64,000 nt of DNA, taken from positions 16,556,501 through 16,620,500 of the forward strand of contig OY727094.1 of NCBI GenBank assembly GCA_963402885.1, read 5' to 3'. Below the pieces are notes generated by a model, which had not been told where the DNA came from, searched no databases, and saw nothing but the letters and a program-made list of their open reading frames with translations. Source of the DNA: Antedon bifida. Lineage: Eukaryota > Echinodermata > Crinoidea > Comatulida > Antedonidae. The position numbers were made by a program, and so were the translations under genes. The first letter of the stretch is position 1; the number at the start of each line of letters is the position of its first letter. Positions 37,109 to 48,842 of this stretch are shown one piece after another.

Positions 37109-38611
37109 TGTAATTCTGCTAAACAGAAAAAAGGCAGAAACAATGTATAATGTTTAAAACGGTTTAAAATAAAAACAATTTGTCAATTCAAAATTGTTAG
37201 GGTTTATATTAAAGTAACACACACATTAAAAAATAGATGATTACGAGTTACTTAAATATTAATGGTAGATACTTAGTGATAACAGCTCATCACAACAGCA
37301 AAGGTGATGAAGCAACATATCATTAGAATCATCTATAGACTGTTGTGGCTTTAAATCACCTCTTTCCTAAATAAAAGCATCCCTCACTCTAATTTTGAAA
37401 GTAACAAATATAAATACAGTACAAGTACTGAACATGATGTTGAAATAGAGTAAATATATAATACAATGTCTCCTCTATCAACAATTTCCTTAACCAATGC
37501 TTTCTCTATCAAATAATGTTATAATATTACTAGACCTACAAGAACTACACTTACAGTGGTAATGCTAAAATAAAAGAAATCCAAAATATGCAACGTTTCC
37601 TCTTCAAAAGTTGAATGCAAATGGTTGTTGTACAGAAGACCAAACACTTTTATATCATTATTTATATAGTGATAACCAGTGCAATTCAATGGATTCTATA
37701 CAAATTACAACATAGCGTGACTTAGTGTTTGCTTTGTTCTTATCATTTAGTTGATTAGAACTACAAACCAACGTGAATTACCATTTTAGGTAAAGCAAAC
37801 ACTAGGTGTATCAAGGTACCCCAGGTAAACCCTAATAATGACTGATTAAGGTCTTGTGAAAATTATGCAATATATTTTTACTTGAAATTAGACAAAATAC
37901 TATAATACATTAAATGAGACGAGGTTCATACAAGGTTTTAGTAAATAAACATTATTAATGATATTAGTAATAACAGGAACTGAGTATTTCCATATTTAGT
38001 TTTACAGATTATTGTTTCTTAAATTAAGATAATGGTTACAACATGGAGGCAGCGGCACAAACAATTTTGCAACACACTTTTTTGGCTATTCTGTATGCAT
38101 AATCATAACTTCCTCACGATCTGTGTGAAAACACCCTCTCAACCGTGACGAGTTGTAAACAATCCTAATTAGCATCATGCATAATGCATACTCATGGTTT
38201 GAAATCTTTGTTTACTTACTAACGACGATTTTCCAGACAAAATGTAATCAAATTAATTTACCTGTTAATTACGTAAACTTTTTGTTTTTGACTCGAATTT
38301 TCGACTTAAAGTGAATAACTTTAATATCACTTTGATATGGCCAATTTAAATTTAGAATATTTTGACCTTCATTTTTTTTGTTTCAAGGGACAATACATCT
38401 TTAGACAAAATTGTATATAAAGACAGAAGACAAACTGAAAAAAGAGTTTTTATAAAAGTATAAATAAACTACTATATTTAAAGCTACAATAGTGCAACAA
38501 AGCCTGGTTTAATATTTGCTTTAAGTTTATCAGATATGATATTACTAAGGGAAATAACAGGGTGACAAACAAACAGTAAACTAAGGCAAAGGTTAGTAGA
38601 TTAATGTAGTT
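37109..38611. other. Upstream or 5' intron region of the ankyrin gene
   Basis: No further exon was recognised. If the exon at 37052 is the first coding exon, a 5' UTR exon and promoter should lie in or beyond this stretch, but no clear CpG patch or TATA arrangement is visible. Confidence 0.25.
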
Positions 38612-39518
38612 TAACGCCCGTATTCTTAAACCGGACTTTAGCCGTATTTCGAAGTTCGACTTGAAAAAGTCGTAGTTCGAGCTATTACTTCAAATTCGAT
38701 TCAAAAAATGAAATAGTCGAAGTATACAGTTCGACTTAATGAAGTCGAGCTTTTAGTCGAGTTATACACGCCTGGGTAACAAAGGCTATACATTGACCAA
38801 TGACAAGAGAGTATTTGAGGAGCAGACAAAATTTTGCGCATTGATATCACAATTTCCATTTTCTTACAAAACTGTTTACGCATCAGGACTATACATGAAA
38901 AATAATTTTAATCGTTAATTATTAGAACAAGATCAGTATTAATTTAACAGTGAAGTACTTTTGATTAATAACAAACAAAATCTTCAAAATATATTTAGGA
39001 ACCATGGCGGTACGGTAACTTTCATATTTTCTAGGCCCCCAACAAAGTATGATCGCGACAAACCACGCACTTCATAGCATGAAAAGAAAGCGCTAGGCCC
39101 CCTAAACAATCCATCGCTTGGTGAATTTCCGCATCTGCCATTGTCGCTATGGCGTGACGTAGTTCAAGTCGAACTTGCGCGAAGAAAATAATGTAGTTTG
39201 TATACGGTTGTAAATAAAGATGATTTTCATTATTATAACTTATACCAATGTATATTTAATTAAGCTAATATAAAAATAGATATTTCATTCTTCAATATCT
39301 GGCCAATATAACAACTCAATGACTGTTACGTTTTTCATAAACATCGTTTAAAAACCATTTAGACGACCATTTAGCCCCCTCCAGGCCTAAAAAAATCGAT
39401 CAAAATCTGTCTCGATTTAGTCGAGGTTGGCCTGAATCAGTCGGCGATTTAGTTGAAGTTTGGTTTATGAATTAAAATGACGTCATTTTTAAAGTCCGGT
39501 TTAAGAATACGGGCGTAA
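38612..39518. mobile_element. Harbinger-like MITE with TAA target duplication
   Basis: A 901-bp element (38615-39515) is flanked by TAA on both sides (38612-38614 and 39516-39518). The terminal inverted repeats are identical over about 26 bp and begin CGCCCGTATTCTTAAACCGG. Target length and the CCCGTATTC-type end fit PIF/Harbinger. Subterminal regions carry several GTTCGACTT/AAGTCGA words in both orientations, likely transposase-binding repeats or their relics. No transposase ORF is present. Confidence 0.8.
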
Positions 39519-39569
39519 GTTCAAACAACAGCCAGGGCCAACAGATGAACACAAAATATATATACTTTA

Positions 39570-40268
39570 CATCATGTTTGACACAGTTCATTAAAATAGA
39601 TAGTCCAACCAACATAATATAAGAGTTAAAAACAATACTGTGTTTGATACACTTTATTAAATAGAAAGCCACAGATAAACCAACATAATATAAGAGTTAA
39701 AAACAATACTGTATTTGATACACTTTATTAAATAGAAAGCCACAGATAAACCAACATAATATAAGAGTTCAAAACAATACTGTATTTGATACACTTTATT
39801 AAATAGAAAGCCACAGATAAACCAACATAATATAAGAGTTAAAAACAATACTGTATTTGATACACTTTATTAAATAGAAAGCCACAGATAAACCAACATG
39901 ATATAACAGGTATAAATTAATACTGTATTTGATACACTTTATTAAATAGAAAGCCATAGATAAACCAACATGATATAACAGGTATAAAACAATACTGTAG
40001 AATGTATTTGATACTTTATTAATTAGAAAGCCACACATAAACCAACATGATATAACAGGTATAAAACAATACTGTAGAATGTATTTGATACTTTATTAAT
40101 TAGAAAGGAACAAATAAACCAACATGATATAACAGGAATAAAACAATACTGTATTTGATACACTTTATTAAATAGAAAGCCATAGATAAACCAACATGAT
40201 ATAACAGGTATAAAACAATACTGTAGAATGTATTTGATACTTTATTAATTAGAAAGGAACAAATAAAT
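39570..40268. repeat. Minisatellite, 71-bp unit, about 9-10 copies
   Basis: AACAATACTG recurs at 39631, 39702 and 39773, giving a period of 71. Units contain TTTGATACACTTTATTAAAT, GAAAGCCACAGATAAACCAA and CATAATATAAGAG. Later copies (from about 39900) shift to CATGATATAACAGGTATAAA and carry small insertions. Translations of the array (repeated YLIKCIKYSI-type peptide) are not genes. Confidence 0.85.
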
Positions 40269-40439
40269 TCACTTTAAAATGTATAAGAACGTTTATAAGT
40301 TTAAAAGTTTAATGTACATTTAATGTTCAATTTGTTCATTTAATTACTTTTGTTGTTGTTTTTGTTTGTTCTTTTTGGATGCACTGTGTGACACCAGTAC
40401 CACTGATATTAAGGTATCATTTTCAATAAAGACAAGAAA

Positions 40440-40720
40440 CAACTGGGTAAAATGTACAACTTAACTCTTTACTGTACAAAATGTTTAACATACTAATAGA
40501 TTGTAAAGACAAGCAGGTAAACCAACATGACAAACAGCTACATCACAAATACTCTATGATGAACATTTTACTTTTAAAGATATGAAATAATGAAGACCAA
40601 TACTGGACAAGAATTGTTAAACAGCTACATACAAATACTCTATAGTGAACATTTTACTTTTAAAGATTAGAAATAATAAAGACCAATACTAGACATGAAT
40701 TATCATAAATTATTTGTGTC
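40440..40720. repeat. Two-copy tandem repeat, 87-bp spacing
   Basis: AACAGCTACAT at 40533 and 40620 starts two similar segments, each with AATACTCTAT, GAACATTTTACTTTTAAAGA and AAGACCAATACT. The segment lies between the 71-bp and 73-bp arrays. Confidence 0.6.
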
Positions 40721-40976
40721 AATCAAGTATTCAAAGTCGCATGATTTAATGTTTGCTTTGATTTTATCATTGCCCTACAATTTCAAATGTAATATTGGTT
40801 TAAGACAAAGTAAAATAAATAGAAAATCCAAAGGTCATAATATCAGATAATGTCAATGTCAAATAAATTCAAATATTTGATACAAGTAGACCAAAGGTAA
40901 AAATGTTATTTGAAGCAAACAAAAAAAAAATTAATTTTTTCTCAGGACCTAGACACAAACCAAGGAAATCAGAAAC

Positions 40977-43900
40977 CTGTGTCTTAACATTTATCACTGG
41001 TGAACACAGAATAATGAGACAAATATAGACAGCACTATGAAATAGCAAGATGTGTCTTAACATTTATCACTGGTGAACACAGAATAATGAGACAAATATA
41101 GACAGCACTATGAAATAGCAAGATGTGTCTTAACATTTATCACTGGTGAACACAGAATAATGAGACAAATATAGACAGCACTATGAAATAGCAAGATGTG
41201 TCTTAACATTTATCACTGGTGGACACAGAATAATGAGACAAATATAGACAGCACTATGAAATAGCAAGATGTGTCTTAACATTTATCACTGGTGAACACA
41301 GAATAATGAGACAAATATAGACAGCACTATGAAATAGCAAGATGTGTCTTAACATTTATCACTGGTGAACACAGAATAATGAGACAAATATAGACAGCAC
41401 TGTGAAATATCAAGATGTGTCTTAACATTTATCACTGGTGAACACAGAATAATGAGACAAATATAAACAGCACTATGAAATAGCAAGATGTGTCTTAACA
41501 TTTATCACTGGTGGACACAGAATAATGAAACAAAAATGAACAGCACTATGAAATATCAAGATGTGTCTTAACATTTATCACTGGTGAACACAGAATAATG
41601 AGACAAATATAAACAGCACTATGAAATAGCAAGATGTGTCTTAACATTTATCACTGGTGAATACAGAATAATGAGACAAATATAGACAGCACTATGAAAT
41701 AGCAAGATGTGTCTTAACATTTATCACTGGTGAACACAGAATAATGAGACAAATATAGACAGCACTATGAAATATCAAGATGTGTCTTAACATTTATCAA
41801 TGGTGAACACAGAATAATGAGACAAATATAGACAGCACTATGAAATAGCAAGATGTGTCTTAACATTTATCACTGGTGAACATAGAATAATGAGACAAAT
41901 ATAGACAGCACTATGAAATAGCAAGATGTGTCTTAACATTTATCACTGGTGAACACAGAATAATGAGACAAATATAGACAGCACTATGAAATAGCAAGAT
42001 GTGTCTTAACATTTATCACTGGTGAACATAGAATAATGAGACAAATATAGACAGCACTATGAAATAGCAAGATGTGTCTTAACATTTATCACTGGTGGAC
42101 ACAGAATAATGAGACAAATATAGACAGCACTATGAAATAGCAAGATGTGCCTTAACATTTATCACTGGTGGACACAGAATAATGAGACAAATATAGACAG
42201 CACTATGAAATAGCAAGATGTGTCTTAACATTTATCACTGGTGAACACAGAATAATGAGACAAATATAGACAGCACTATGAAATAGCAAGATGTGTCTTA
42301 ACATTTATCACTGGTGGACAGAGAATAATGAGACAAATATAGACAGCACTATGAAATAGCAAGATGTGTCTTAACATTTATCACTGGTGGACACAGAATA
42401 ATGAGACAAATATAGACAGCACTATGAAATAGCAAGATGTGTCTTAACATTTATCACTGGTGGAAACAGAATAATGAGACAAATATAGACAGCACTATGA
42501 AATATCAAGATGTGTCTTAACATTTATCACTGGTGGAAACAGAATAATGAGACAAATATAGACAGCACTATGAAATAGCAAGATGTGTCTGAACATTTAT
42601 CACTGGTGGAAACAGAATAATGAGACAAATATAGACAGCACTATGAAATAGCAAGATGTGTCTTAACATTTATCAATGGTGGACACAGAATAATGAGACA
42701 AATATAGACAGCACTATGAAATAGCAAGATGTGTCTTAACATTTATCACTGGTGAACACAGAATAATGAGACAAATATAGACAGCACTATGAAATAGCAA
42801 GATGTGTCTTAACATTTATCACTGGTGGACATAGCATAATGAGACAAACATAGACAGCACTATGAAATATCAAGATGTGTCTTTTAACATTTATCACTGG
42901 TGAACACAGAATAATGAGACAAATATAGACAGCACTATGAAATAGCAAGATGTGTCTTAACATTTATCACTGGTGGACACAGAATAATGAGACAAATATA
43001 GACAGCACTATGAAATAGCAAGATGTGTCTTAACATTTATCACTGGTGGACACAGAATAATGAGACAAATATAGACAGCACTATGAAATAGCAAGATGTG
43101 TCTTAACATTTATCACTGGTGGACACAGAATAATGAGACAAATATAGACAGCACTATGAAATAGCAAGATGTGTCTTAACATTTATCACTGGTTAACACA
43201 GAATAATGAGACAAATATAGACAGCACTATGAAATAGCAAGATGTGTCTGAACATTTATCACTGGTGGACACAGAATAATGAGACAAATATAGACAGCAC
43301 TATGAAATATCAAGATGTGTCTTAACATTTATCACTGGTTAACACAGAATAATGAGACAAATATAGACAGCACTATGAAATAGCAAGATGTGTCTGAACA
43401 TTTATCACTGGTGGACACAGAATAATGAGACAAATATAGACAGCACTATGAAATATCAAGATGTGTCTTAACATTTATCAATGGTGGACACAGAATAATG
43501 AGACAAATATAGACATCACTATGAAATATCAAGATGTGTCTTAACATTTATCAATGGTGGACACAGAATAATGAGACAAATATAGACAGCACTATGAAAT
43601 ATCAAGATGTGTCTTAACATTTATCAATGGTGGACACAGAATAATGAGACAAATATAGACAGCACTATGAAATAGCAAGATGTGTCTTAACATTTATCAC
43701 TGGTGGACACAGAATAATGAGACAAATATAGACAGCACTATGAAATATCAAGATGTGTCTTAACATTTATCACTGGTGGAAACAGAATAATGAGACAAAT
43801 ATAGACAGCACTATGAAATAGCAAGATGTGTCTGAACATTTATCACTGGTGGAAACAGAATAATGAGACAAATATAGACAGCATTATGAAATAGCAAGAT

Positions 43901-44399
43901 GTGTCTTAACATTTATCACTGGTGAACACAGAATAATGAGACAAATATAGATAGCACTATGAAATATCAAGATGTGTCTTAACATTTATCCCTGGTGGAC
44001 ACAGAATAATGAGACAAATATAGACAGCACTATGAAATATCAAGATGTGTCTTAACATTTATCCCTGGTGAACACAGAATAATGAGACAAATATAGACAG
44101 CACAATGAAATAGCAAGATGTGTCTGAACATTTATCACTGGTGAACACAGAATAATGAGACAAATATAGACAGCACTATGAAATAGCAAGATGTGTCTGA
44201 ACATTTATCAATGGTGAACACAGAATAATGAGACAAATATAGACAGCACTATGAAATAGCAAGATGTGTCTGAACATTTATCACTGGTGGACACAGAATA
44301 ATGAGACAAATATAGACAGCACTATGAAATAGCAAGATGTGTCTTAACATTTATCACTGGTAGACACAGAGAATAATGAGACAAATATAGACAGCACAT
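40977..44399. repeat. Large minisatellite, 73-bp unit, about 47 copies
   Basis: The unit reads GATGTGTCTTAACATTTATC, ACTGGTGAACACAGAATAAT, GAGACAAATATAGACAGCAC, TATGAAATAGCAA. Spacing is 73 bp throughout, with very few length changes, so copies are nearly identical. Variants recur at a few sites: GAACAC / GGACAC / GGAAAC, CTTAAC / CTGAAC, and AATAGC / AATATC. The same variant combinations reappear in neighbouring units, suggesting block-wise amplification. The unit is not a multiple of 3 and no frame stays open. Confidence 0.95.
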
Positions 44400-46082
44400 G
44401 ATAGACTGAAGAATAAACTTTGACACAACAAAGCAGCAATTTTATCTTATTTGTATCATGTTTGTTTCTTGTTATCCTGAATTGTTAATTTTGTATAGAT
44501 TTTCATTTTGTATGATTTACCATTTCAACTATTTTTTACTATTGTGAAACTTTACTTCCAATTCTGCCATGTGCTATGACATTTTAATAAAAGCATCTTA
44601 TACTACAGATGCATATTGATTTTTCTTTTTGATCATGTCACATGGTGAATAAATTAATCAATTAAAATGTTTATTTATTTATGTACTAACTACTATATTT
44701 TACTCATCAATTAACTTAACTGCAAAATGAATTTAATGATTTTATGTGATTGTATAGTCACAGACAGCAAAGCTCAAAATGTGCAAATTACATAATAGTC
44801 AATTGTTTGTCTGTCTGTATTGAAGGAAGTTCAATAACATTGTACTTTGTGTCATACAGTAGCTACACTCACTCACACCCTGCAAAATAAATATGAACAG
44901 TACAAAGTAATCTTTTAAAATGTTTGACCAATTAACAACACAATTCTTAAAAACGCCCTCTAGGCTAAAACACAAAATAATGAAACATTTTTGTCTGTAC
45001 TTTATCAATCAAAGAAGAGATTTCCCCACTTTCTGTATCCCTTTGTCCATTGCAACTCTCTTAAATATTCTTTTTTTAATGTCATTCCAGCCATTTGGAA
45101 CAATCTCTCAATTCACATTCGTAACTTTGTTAAATTAATTTAAATTTGCAACCTATCAATTTCTTTCAGCAAAACTGTAAATAACAATTGAATTGAAAAA
45201 CTTCCGTCTAATTTAGATATGTGAATAAGCTTTAAGAACCCTTTGTACAATTTAAGTAAAACAGTATTAGATTAGGCTCAACACTGTAGGGAGAGAATCC
45301 ATAAAAAGGTAATATTTACACTTTAACCTTTGTATTGATTACAAATATAGAACAGCAAAGATGACAAATAAGCTTACATTGGTGGCAGTATTTATAAGAA
45401 AGAAGTGATCTCAAATGTTGGGGCACTGGTGGCAGTATTTGTAATCTGAGTTTAAATTTATTGATTTAATTTATTTCATTAAGTGAATTTTGTTTCACTT
45501 CACAAAGTGTATTTTATCATTTCATTTACAGTGAAGGAGGCAAAATCTAGATGATAAAGTTACAAATTTAAACTTTTATGATCATTAATGATGTATAAGA
45601 AAAAAAGGTAATGTATACAAATACTGTAATTATCATTTTGAAAACACACTCTGTATTGACTTATTTACTACGTTAATAAATATTTATATAAAATTTGACA
45701 AATTCTATACATGAGTGACATGATTTTCTAGATAGAGAATAAAAGAGTTAAACTAATATTATTAAAATCAGTCCAGATTACATGATCAAACCTCAATAAG
45801 CTGACAAAGGCTATGAAAATATGTGAGGAGTTAAATCACTCTTTATATGGTATATTAAAATGAGATAAAAGACTGAATTCACTAAGATTGTGCAATGGTC
45901 AGGTGACAAGATATTTAAATTCATTTTGTATCATCAATTCATATTCCATCAGACTGTTGAATGATGTACACATTGTGACTTGCTTTTTTATGTTATTTTT
46001 CTTGATTTACAGTTTTTATTATGTTCATATACTAAGGTACAGTTTTAAATATAGTGTTTTTAAATATGTTACAATAAAATGT
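44400..46082. other. Non-coding stretch with a LINE scrap
   Basis: An AATAAA word followed by AGCATC near 44587 could be a polyadenylation signal of an unseen transcript or of a repeat. Apart from the LINE fragment near 44.9-45.15 kb, nothing is recognised. Confidence 0.25.
44900..45145 (+). pseudogene. C-terminal scrap of a CR1/L2/Jockey-type LINE
   Basis: One plus-strand frame ending near 45139 reads SFFNVIPAIWNNLSIHIRNF and VKLI before a stop. This matches the '..F....P.IWNNLP..IR...' segment near the end of Jockey-superfamily reverse transcriptases. Upstream sequence is frameshifted, and only the last part is recognisable. Confidence 0.4.
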
Positions 46083-46300
46083 TGCCATTCTTCCTGTGAT
46101 ATTGATTTGATTTAATAGCTACAGAAGGTAACAACCACAAGATGCAAGATGCTTTGCTATTCTGCCTGTGATATTGATTTGATTTAATAGCTACTGAAGG
46201 TAACAACCACAAGATGCAAGATGCTTTGCTATTCTGCCTGTGATAATGATTTGATTTAATAGCTACTGAAGGTAACAACCATAAGATGCAAGATGCTTAC
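46083..46300. repeat. Tandem array, 72-bp unit, 3 copies
   Basis: Three units containing TTGATTTGATTTAATAGCTA and AAGGTAACAACCACAAGATG recur with a spacing of 72 bp (for example GAAGG at 46124 and 46196). Confidence 0.85.
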
Positions 46301-46809
46301 CTACAACTTCTGCTGATATTCCAGAACCCTGCTAAATAAACTAGGCGATAGTATAGCTCGCAGCATGTTATCATGCCTTGGCATTAGTATACAAATATTA
46401 AATGAATGTTTATGAGTTGAATTTAATGGGGAGAAATTTTCAAGGCAGAGCTGAGTTTAATAGAATCAGTAATTCACTAAAAAATGAAAACATTCATCTT
46501 TCTTTGTTATAAACACACACCTATTGTTCTAAGTAAACTTTATTCAGTCTTTTGCTTCCATCTTAAATCATGGTCAAAGGCTAGGCCAGGAAGTAAGCCA
46601 TCAAAAGGCAGCCCACCAATTTGGGCAGGGAGTACAATTAGCTTTCTTCTTAACAACGAGCTACAACTATTCTGTGCCACCATTCATTAACGCTGTGAAT
46701 TTAATCAATTTTGATAAAAAGATGTTTGTTTGGCCCCTAAAATCATCTTGAAACCATTTTTTTGGTTAAAGTCTTTCTGTAATTCCAGTCGGAAAACTGC
46801 TATGATTAT
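46301..46809. other. Stretch without a supported gene
   Basis: On the minus strand a short frame (about 46 codons, ending near 46544 with an AATAAA just after the stop) reads LPAQIGGLPFDGLLPGLAFD. It has some protein-like character but no recognised relative or splice sites, so it is not called. Confidence 0.25.
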
Positions 46810-47110
46810 CTATATAAGCCTAGCTAGTAAGCAAGACAGGCCTAGGCTATGCCTAAACAGTACCTAGGCCTTAGCTAGCTATAGGCCTAAGTTTAGGCCT
46901 GGGCCAGCCTACCTGTTCCTTCTACGATACTATTACTCTAGCACCCTTTTTGTCTAGTATAGCCATAGGCCTACATCACCCTACATAAGTAGGCCTACAT
47001 ACAGTAGGCCTAGGCCTAGTAGGCCCTAGCTTGGCCTAGGCCTAACTAATAGAGCAGTATTTATTTAGGCCTAGCCTAGGCTAGGCCTAGGCTAGCCTAG
47101 TAGTTTAGTA
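46810..47110. repeat. Cluster of AGGCCT/CCTAGG palindromic words
   Basis: Roughly eleven AGGCCT hexamers, many as TAGGCCTA, plus several CCTAGG and CTAGGC words fall within about 250 bp. The word is scattered throughout the window (for example 1026, 7736, 10366, 17786), but this is the densest cluster. Confidence 0.6.
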
Positions 47111-47254
47111 GAGTGTACCTTTACATTTATTTTGCCATTTTTGTCTATCAACATTCACTATACTATACATAATTATTACCACAAAATATTACCAGTAACA
47201 AACGTAACAACTTGTTCACCAATATTTTGAGAACTTTTTTGATGAGCCATCATC

Positions 47255-47323
47255 ATGCCACACGTGTGGTGGCTGTTGAAGAAGGATGACTCTACATTTT
47301 ATGACCTGGATCTTGAGAAGTAC
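47255..47323 (+). CDS. Speculative initial coding exon
   Basis: From ATG at 47255 the frame reads MPHVWWLLKKDDSTFYDLDL and three more codons to a possible GTACCT donor at 47324; read through, it continues about 12 codons to a stop. The peptide has a protein-like composition in an otherwise AT-rich, non-coding area, and the ATG overlaps the palindrome CCACACGTGTGG. I recognise no family and see no second exon, so this is a weak call. Confidence 0.2.
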
Positions 47324-47861
47324 GTACCTGGGAAATTACTGCAATCATTACTTATTAATTAATCCGAATTTTAAAAATGTTTGCTTTTTTATTGTGGGCC
47401 TACATTTTAATCTTTTTATTATTGCCTCTTGCCATTTTTATCGCTTTCTTGATAAACTTGTTCATTGTTTATGTTTTGTTGTCGTTCAATTTTATACCTC
47501 CATGGTTCAATCAACAATTAAACAACAAAAACCTTAACTAATATATTTTTATATTATTTTTTACACAGACTACCTATTTTTATTGAAAAATTAATTGTGT
47601 GTATTTTTACCTAAATTGCATTCTTAGAAAAATATTGTATGCCTATTTTACTTCTTCATATGTTATCGATTTATAGAAAATAGTACACCTTGTGGGGGTG
47701 AGCACATTTCTGTCGTTGTTGACGTTTTATTATTTACCATGCTAATTTTGACCAATGACAAGCGACAGTTCAAGTAATCCAATCAAATTACACTTTATTG
47801 CGGCCATATAGTTAGTAGGTCTACTAAATTAATTAAATCTAGGAAATTTCGTTGAAAGATG
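47324..47861. other. Non-coding, nothing recognised
   Basis: AT-rich sequence. No supported feature. Confidence 0.3.
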
Positions 47862-48165
47862 TATTTTCCCCCTGAAAAATAATGTTAAACTTTTTTTTGT
47901 TGACTAGGCCTATTTAATGTCTTATAATAGTTATCCAACTTTGGATAAATTGGATCTAAAAAAATGTATTTAAGCAAAAATGGTCAAATTGGCCAATGGA
48001 TTTTTAGTTGAATTTAACCATTTATTATGTTATTTTTTAAGTGAAAACTTATTTTTTTTTCTACGGAAGTGATTAATTTTATTAAAACTACAAAATAACC
48101 TATTCAAAGTCTGATTTGATTAATCTTTATTTTTCATGTTATTGGGGGACAATACATCTTTTAGC
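47862..48165 (+). repeat. Dispersed repeat family, copy 2
   Basis: Same-strand relative of 6055-6415, sharing CCCCCTGAAAAA, ATAGTTATCCA, TCTACGGAAGTGATTA, CTACAAAATAAC and GGACAATACA in order, with numerous small indels. Confidence 0.7.
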
Positions 48166-48699
48166 AAGACAAAAATTACCAATGATTTTAGTTAAAGTAG
48201 GCCTACTAGTATAACAGAACAGACATAAAGTTTGCATTTGTTTCCTAAAATAGCATTTACACAATCATAGGCCATCTTTACAGGCCTACTGTAATTTTCA
48301 ACTCACTATCACTTCTAAATACACTTTGCTAACAAATAGTATATCAACACTTAAATAAACGGAGAGTGTTTGAATGTCTGATAACTGTTATCACTTACGT
48401 TACAAAATATTGGTGGCGTGCTTGCCGCTTTGTTGTGTGACATGACAAGTTCAGTTGTGAAATTAAGGGCTAATGAGGCAGACCTGTTAAATGAAGTTGT
48501 TTATTAATATATTTGTAAATTGTTTTCCTTGTTTACAGGAATGTTTTTCAATTGTAGTTGGTTATTATATTTTGGACTAAATTTGATTTATGGACTGGTA
48601 TGTGATATCTATATCTATATGTACTAAAATATAAAACGATCAGTGACTGTTGTTGAGGTTAATGCTTACTGTGAATGACTGCGTAGTGTAGGCCACAAT
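48166..48699. other. Non-coding, nothing recognised
   Basis: AT-rich sequence with scattered AGGCCTA words. Confidence 0.3.
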
Positions 48700-48816
48700 C
48701 TCATTGGCCCGTATTTCATGACTATCTTTTGCCGATTTTGATACTGGTTTAGTCCAGGACTAAAGATTGTCCAGACTAAATCCAGAGATAGTGTCCAGTC
48801 ATTAATACGGACCTTA
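48700..48816. mobile_element. Small MITE with CCCGTATT-type ends
   Basis: GGCCCGTATTTCATGACTATC at the left and GATAGTGTCCAGTCATTAAT, ACGGACC at the right are imperfect inverted repeats. The centre has a GGTTTAGTCC / GGACTAAA palindrome. The end resembles the Harbinger-like element at 38.6 kb (CCCGTATTC). Target duplication is unclear. Confidence 0.5.
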
Positions 48817-48842
48817 CGGGTCTCAGAGTAGACGTAGCAAAT

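Noticed and set aside
46298-46330. Small minus-strand exon with GTAAGC donor (about 32 nt)
   Set aside because: The AG/GT borders and an open frame (GSGISAEVV) exist, but it is too short and isolated to support.
46480-46690. Short minus-strand peptide ending LAFDHDLRWKQKTE with a nearby AATAAA
   Set aside because: Protein-like composition, but only 46 codons, no family and no flanking splice site; possibly a repeat tail.
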